A stretch of 11,679 bases of DNA, taken from the NCBI GenBank assembly GCA_013139435.1, contig WTAW01000143.1:1-11679 (forward strand), in the 5' to 3' direction. The position numbers and the translations under genes were made by a program. The notes beneath the pieces are model-generated. The model saw only the letters and a program-made list of their open reading frames with translations, was not told where the DNA came from and did no database searches. This stretch comes from Candidatus Aminicenantota bacterium (GTDB lineage Bacteria; Acidobacteriota; Aminicenantia; Aminicenantales; Aminicenantaceae). Numbering within the stretch: the first letter of the stretch is position 1; each line of letters opens with the position of its first letter. This document shows, piece by piece, positions 8,212 through 11,679 of this stretch.

Positions 8212-10702
8212 AAAAGAATGGGAAATTCTGTAGAAGGATTCGGCATCTCTCCACTCTCTCTCTGATAGACAGATCCTCAATGATGGGGAATATGGCCTCC
8301 TTGAGCCCTTTTTGCAACAGGTTATCAAGAAGTTCCACGGCATAGGCGACCGAATCTTTAGTGCCGGTTCGGATGTTCTGATAGGATTTCATAATATCTT
8401 CGTGGGGATAGATCAGTCCCAAAAGTTTGAAGACATCGGATAAGCGAGTGTTCATGTGATTTGGCATATCAAGGCCTGTTCTATCTTCTTGGCTCTTTTT
8501 TGAAATGGGCCCATAGGAATCAATCAGGTTTTTGTAGCACTCTTTCACTATTTCAGAGATCTTAGTCTTGACAGATCTTTCCCGGAAATGGATATCCGTA
8601 TAAGCCGAGCGGATGCGGTCCATGGCATCGATGAGCTCACTATCCATGTCTTCTCTATGCTCCTCCAATTCCCACAAGAGAAAATCAGCCGCTTCTTGGT
8701 TGCCGACACGTGCCAGAGTTGCAACCACTTCCTTTCTCAGCTCAAGGTCAATCTCCACATCCCTAAGATAATCTGCAAGGGTTCCAGTGATCTTGGCACC
8801 ATATTTTTCGAGTGCGACTCTTGCATCCATCCGAGTCAGAGGGCTCTCCAATTTTTCGATCAAAGCAGGCACATACTCTCTTTTTTGCAGCTTTGCCGCA
8901 CTTGCTATGGCGTACCGACTTACTTCCGTAGATTCATCGTTGAGAAGCTCTTCGAGTTTTTCACTCATAGGAGATCGGAAATCCGAGAATCCCAAGGCTT
9001 TGGCCAACTCCATCTTTGCCGTTTCTGACTCGCCATCCTTTTCAACAAGGACTTTATCCACGTATTCACTCATGATCTCCTGATAAACATCCAGGGACAT
9101 GATCTCTTTGATCTCTTTCAGTAAGATCCCTTCATCTAATCGCTCCTCAAAATCAGGTGCGATTCCAGATTCGGAACCCTCAAACAGCATCCCCACCGAA
9201 GATACTCTGACCTCATCCTGCTTATAGCCGATCAATTTTCTAACTTCAGGCGTGAGCTTGTCTTGCTTGACCAGATCGAAAATATCCATTGCATACAGGA
9301 TAGAACTCCGATTCTTATCTTCGATAGTATCCAGAACAAGCTTCATGAAGTCCACGTCCAGCTTTTCGTCCACGATCCTATCCGCTCGTTCACTCTTTTT
9401 TAATTTTCCTTTGATGATATTGGCGTATTCCTTGCTCACTTTCAGATTGAGCACGACCCATAAAAGTATAAAAACCAGCGACATAATGCTGACAATCCGT
9501 ATACTCAAGGAAGGAGCAGTCGGAACCAAAATAAAGATCATGAGCAATAGTGCGCCTATACCCTTTCCCAACCTGTTGAGAAACATGTCGATGAAGATTT
9601 TGGCTTTGTATTTGACTTCTGGTGAAATGGGGATATAGAGCAGTTCTCTCACCGATTGATTCAGGGAAAATGAAAGGCTCTTATCACTCCCCTTGATGCC
9701 TAAAGCGAATAGGATGGTCGGTGAAGCCGCGATCCCAAACGAACAGAGAAGAAGCATCAATGGATACACGAGCAAAGTGAGGCGGATTCCGAAACGCTTG
9801 ATGATGTTGCTGGTCATAAGGAGTTGTATGAAGAAAGGAACGACGAGCAATGCGGAGTTGAAATATCCGAAAAAGGAAATGTAAAACGTCTGCGTAACCT
9901 CTCTCTCGATAACTTTATTATACTGCCAATCGATAAAGGTCGATACGATCCAAGTGACAGTGACGACTGCGGCAAGGAGCTTCAAATAGTAATTTTGGCG
10001 GACAGTGTTGAAACAGTCTAAAAATCCAACTTTCTTGATCTTTTCGGATTTTAAATATTCCGTTGTTTCTGCCTTGGTTGAACTGGGGGCGGTGTTGCTT
10101 CTCCACCTGAATATTGCAGTTACAACTCCAACATTGACGACGAGCATTCCGCCCGCAATATAGAGCAGATAGTCGGGTATGTATAATGCTAAAACGCCGG
10201 CAGACAATCCTCCTACGATTCCTCCTAGGATCCCACCACTCACAAAAAAACCGATCAGTCTTTTGGCTTCTCTTGGATTGAAAATATCATTGACCAATAT
10301 CCAGAACTGAGTCATGAGCACCATAATAAAGACGTTCGCCCAGATAAAAAAAACGAGCGGCACCCATCCCAGATCTTTGATAAACAAAATCCCGAATGCA
10401 AAACTCGACAGAATGAAAGAAACAAGACTGGAAATGATAAGAGGAGCTCTGGGTATCCGGGCTTGAATTTTGGAATGAAAAGCGACAACAAAACCCATAA
10501 AGATGGCTGTTAATAGATAGGCAATTGGTAGCCTTACAGCTGTATATTCAATAATGTACTTGGCATTCCTGACGGATTTGATAATGGTGAAGGGAGCAGA
10601 GATCAGGAAAAAATAGAAGAACAACAATAGCGAGATGACTTCTTCACCTCGCTTGATCTCAACAGTTCGGGATAGAAGTCGATACAGGCGATTTTTGGTC
10701 AT
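8210..10702 (-). CDS. NTT/Npt (ATP:ADP translocase-like) membrane protein with C-terminal HEAT repeats, paralogue A
   Basis: This 830-residue protein has the same architecture as the following gene. Hydrophobic segments lie at about 23-41, 56-76, 87-108, 111-138, 148-172, 178-198, 239-258, 271-296, 304-337, 378-396 and 402-420. NTT-like blocks are NPREAKRLIGFFVSGG (142-157) and VRELLYIPISPEVKYKAKIF (351-370). The soluble half has HEAT-type helical repeats at about 450-700 (clear units near 580-620 and 650-680) and a conserved C-terminal block, SYQNIRTGTKDS plus AVELLDNLLQKG at 773-799. It keeps the E-A-K-R of the family at 145-148 where paralogue B has Q-A-R-R, so the two copies may differ in ligand or activity. 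HEAT-fused NTT relatives are known in free-living bacteria, unlike the classical energy-parasite transporters. The gene lies 34 bp after the STAS gene. Substrate is unknown; function could be transport, sensing or scaffolding at the inner membrane. Confidence 0.85.
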   Translation of the reverse strand: MTKNRLYRLLSRTVEIKRGEEVISLLLFFYFFLISAPFTIIKSVRNAKYIIEYTAVRLPIAYLLTAIFMGFVVAFHSKIQARIPRAPLIISSLVSFILSSFAFGILFIKDLGWVPLVFFIWANVFIMVLMTQFWILVNDIFNPREAKRLIGFFVSGGILGGIVGGLSAGVLALYIPDYLLYIAGGMLVVNVGVVTAIFRWRSNTAPSSTKAETTEYLKSEKIKKVGFLDCFNTVRQNYYLKLLAAVVTVTWIVSTFIDWQYNKVIEREVTQTFYISFFGYFNSALLVVPFFIQLLMTSNIIKRFGIRLTLLVYPLMLLLCSFGIAASPTILFALGIKGSDKSLSFSLNQSVRELLYIPISPEVKYKAKIFIDMFLNRLGKGIGALLLMIFILVPTAPSLSIRIVSIMSLVFILLWVVLNLKVSKEYANIIKGKLKKSERADRIVDEKLDVDFMKLVLDTIEDKNRSSILYAMDIFDLVKQDKLTPEVRKLIGYKQDEVRVSSVGMLFEGSESGIAPDFEERLDEGILLKEIKEIMSLDVYQEIMSEYVDKVLVEKDGESETAKMELAKALGFSDFRSPMSEKLEELLNDESTEVSRYAIASAAKLQKREYVPALIEKLESPLTRMDARVALEKYGAKITGTLADYLRDVEIDLELRKEVVATLARVGNQEAADFLLWELEEHREDMDSELIDAMDRIRSAYTDIHFRERSVKTKISEIVKECYKNLIDSYGPISKKSQEDRTGLDMPNHMNTRLSDVFKLLGLIYPHEDIMKSYQNIRTGTKDSVAYAVELLDNLLQKGLKEAIFPIIEDLSIRERVERCRILLQNFPFF

Positions 10703-10708
10703 AAAATG

Positions 10709-10735
10709 ACTCAGTCTTCGATAAAATTACTGAGT
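10709..10735 (-). repeat. Short inverted repeat between the STAS and NTT-HEAT genes
   Basis: ACTCAGT (10709-10715) and ACTGAGT (10729-10735) are perfect 7-base arms around a 13-base loop, in the 34-bp gap between STAS stop and NTT start. On the transcript, the second arm carries the only Shine-Dalgarno-like GAG of the downstream gene. It could therefore tune translation or mRNA ends within the unit. No T-tract follows, so it is not a typical terminator. Confidence 0.4.
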
Positions 10736-10736
10736 G

Positions 10737-11084
10737 TTACTGCTCTAGAAAGGCCGTCAATGCGATTTCTTCATTATCATGGATGTCGAGAACTTTTGTG
10801 AGCATGGTTACCTGGAAGACAAGGTAGAGCTTCTGAGATATTTTAGCAATTTTCAACTGTCCTCCCAGATTGTGAGTGGAAATATAGCTGGCTAATATTT
10901 CTCCCACTCCAAAACTATCGATGAATTCCACCTTATCGAAATTTAGGAGAATCTTCTTGTTCCCGGAATCGAGTTGATCTTTCACGAGTTGGTGCAGAGT
11001 GACATCGGAAATGTCTGATCTTCTGATTTCGCCTTCGATATCAAATATGATAATATCGTTTTGTTTTCTTGAATTTATCTTCAT
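10737..11084 (-). CDS. STAS-domain protein, anti-sigma factor antagonist type (SpoIIAA/RsbV-like)
   Basis: The protein has 115 residues, the size of a single STAS domain. It shows the family pattern: an early beta strand with DIEGEIRRSD, then KKILLNFDKVEFIDSFGVGEI at 43-63. Ser57 in D-S-F-G is at the position phosphorylated in SpoIIAA/RsbV homologues, where the usual form is DSSG or DSTG. In partner switching the unphosphorylated form binds an anti-sigma or other kinase and frees its target; a PP2C phosphatase reactivates it. Such a phosphatase is the last gene of this unit, while no HATPase-type kinase is visible. The start at 11084 has a fair Shine-Dalgarno (AAGGGAT, about 6 nt away). This appears to be the first gene of the unit, since the next gene upstream is divergent. 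The target need not be a sigma factor. Confidence 0.88.
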   Translation of the reverse strand: MKINSRKQNDIIIFDIEGEIRRSDISDVTLHQLVKDQLDSGNKKILLNFDKVEFIDSFGVGEILASYISTHNLGGQLKIAKISQKLYLVFQVTMLTKVLDIHDNEEIALTAFLEQ

Positions 11085-11138
11085 TCTGATCCCTTGCCTT
11101 TTAAGACCTTAGCGAATTCTGATGCCCTTTTCTACTTT

Positions 11139-11178
11139 TAGTCTGTCTATGCGGCTGGTTCGCACTATAGACTGACTA
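11139..11178. repeat. Long inverted repeat in the divergent intergenic region
   Basis: TAGTCTGTCTAT (11139-11150) and ATAGACTGACTA (11167-11178) are 12-base arms with one mismatch. The stem can continue inward through GCG and CGC (11151-11153 and 11161-11163) with a three-base bulge. It lies 55-95 bp before the STAS start, in its promoter or 5' leader. Neither strand has a T-tract beyond it, so a simple terminator is unlikely; an operator or leader hairpin fits better. On the minus strand it also contains two TATAGT hexamers that could serve as -10 boxes, but no good -35 box sits at the proper distance. Confidence 0.5.
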
Positions 11179-11237
11179 TAGCAAATTCTACTTAAGCTTT
11201 TACCAGAAGAGTCTTTGTAAGTCAATCTTTTGCTATT

Positions 11238-11268
11238 CTGAATAATCCATTTTCTTCTGAATTATTCA
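11238..11268. promoter_or_regulatory. Operator-like pair of palindromes (TGAATNATTCA)
   Basis: CTGAATAATCCA (11238-11249) and CTGAATTATTCA (11257-11268) are centred 19 bp apart. The second contains a perfect palindrome, TGAAT-T-ATTCA; the first has one mismatch and is identical to the site at 3800-3811. The pair ends 10 bp before the -35 box of the plus-strand phosphatase gene, a place typical for activator binding, and lies about 150-185 bp upstream of the STAS gene. The regulator is unknown. Confidence 0.45.
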
Positions 11269-11278
11269 TAAATCTAAG

Positions 11279-11307
11279 TTGTCAATTTAACGACATAGGA
11301 ATATAAT
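11279..11307 (+). promoter_or_regulatory. Sigma-70-like promoter of the metallophosphatase gene
   Basis: TTGTCA (11279-11284, 5 of 6 matches) is followed after 17 bp by a perfect TATAAT (11302-11307). Transcription would begin near 11314, giving a leader of about 70 nt to the ATG at 11383. This is the best promoter match in the window. Confidence 0.6.
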
Positions 11308-11382
11308 TTAATGGGAGACACATCGATAATACATGGATGATCATTGGGGAAGTGATTTTATTCGATGAAAGAGGGACGTTTT

Positions 11383-11679
11383 ATGAATACCAGTAGAACA
11401 ATAAATAAAATGAGACCTGTTCGGCATGTTCTTTTAATAGGCCTTATCACAGTTCTGTGTCTCACAGTTGCTTTGGCGGGAGAAAAGCCATGCGAGTGGA
11501 CAGGAATCAAAAAAATCATCGCAATCGGGGACCTGCATGGGGACTACGAAAACTTCGTGGAAATACTGAAAGGAGTTCAACTTGTAGATGACTCTCTTCA
11601 TTGGATAGGTGGAGACATTCACTTCGTTCAGACAGGGGACATCTTAGACAGAGGACCAGAGGCCAGAAAGATATTCGAT
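11383..11679 (+). CDS. Exported PPP-type metallophosphatase, Shewanella-like phosphatase style (partial, 3' end beyond the window)
   Basis: The first 99 codons are present and the frame is open to the right edge. Residues 1-32 form a signal peptide (basic start, hydrophobic 16-30, A-L-A before Gly33), so the enzyme should act in the periplasm. The metal-binding motifs of calcineurin-like PPP phosphatases follow: GDLHG at 49-53 (Asp50, His52) and GDILDRG at 85-91 (Asp86, Asp89, Arg90). The third motif, GNHE, would lie beyond the window. The set with export signal resembles bacterial Shewanella-like (SLP) protein phosphatases; a phosphoprotein or another phosphoester substrate cannot be distinguished. 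ATG 11383 is chosen over the in-frame ATG at 11365 because GAGGG lies 7-8 nt before it while the earlier ATG has no Shine-Dalgarno. It diverges from the STAS unit. Confidence 0.85.
   Translation, partial: MNTSRTINKMRPVRHVLLIGLITVLCLTVALAGEKPCEWTGIKKIIAIGDLHGDYENFVEILKGVQLVDDSLHWIGGDIHFVQTGDILDRGPEARKIFD

Noticed and set aside
8588..9028. 146-codon plus-strand open frame opposite NTT-HEAT A
   Set aside because: Antisense to the conserved HEAT region; overlapping alternative frames there are of similar length, which points to chance.
11214..11225. TTGACT on the minus strand as -35 box of the STAS unit
   Set aside because: The best hexamer at 17 bp is GTAAAA, a poor -10 box, and the TATAGT hexamers are about 40 bp or more away, so no promoter is called.

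Overview
The window reads as chromosomal DNA of a free-living, Gram-negative-type bacterium with moderate to low GC (low-to-mid 40s % by eye). Three proteins carry export signals, there are two M16 peptidase-family proteins typical of a periplasm, and there is a partner-switch phosphatase. I see no phage, IS, CRISPR, rRNA or tRNA signal. The gene set would fit an Aminicenantes/Acidobacteria-like or spirochaete-like genome. That is a guess from gene style and cannot be settled here.

Layout: almost everything lies on the minus strand in two consecutive transcription units. Unit 1, read from about 11.1 kb down to 4.0 kb, encodes a small STAS-domain protein (anti-anti-sigma type), two tandem 830-residue paralogues that join an ATP/ADP-translocase-like (NTT/Npt) membrane domain to a cytoplasmic HEAT-repeat arm, and an FHA-GAF-PP2C (SpoIIE/RsbU-type) phosphatase. 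Unit 2, read from about 3.8 kb to the left edge, encodes two exported M16-family proteins and glutamate formiminotransferase. Its junctions are two 4-base ATGA stop/start overlaps, and it has its own promoter-like sequence in the 216-bp gap at 3772-3987. On the plus strand, diverging from unit 1 across a 298-bp intergenic region (11085-11382), is the start of an exported PPP-type metallophosphatase with a good sigma-70-like promoter.

How the genes may work together: the STAS protein and the PP2C phosphatase are the two parts of a partner switch that are normally opposed by a kinase/anti-sigma factor, which is absent from the window. Placing two HEAT-armed NTT-like membrane proteins between them suggests that these are sensory or regulatory membrane components, or transporters whose activity is tied to the switch. 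This is the most unusual arrangement in the window. Unit 2 is odd in another way: both M16 proteins have lost the HxxEH zinc site, so the pair looks catalytically dead even though one member keeps the R/Y substrate-binding signature. A 12-bp near-palindromic element (CTGAATAATCCA) occurs in both regulatory regions, each time with a second related copy 14-19 bp away, which hints that one regulator controls unit 2 and the phosphatase gene.
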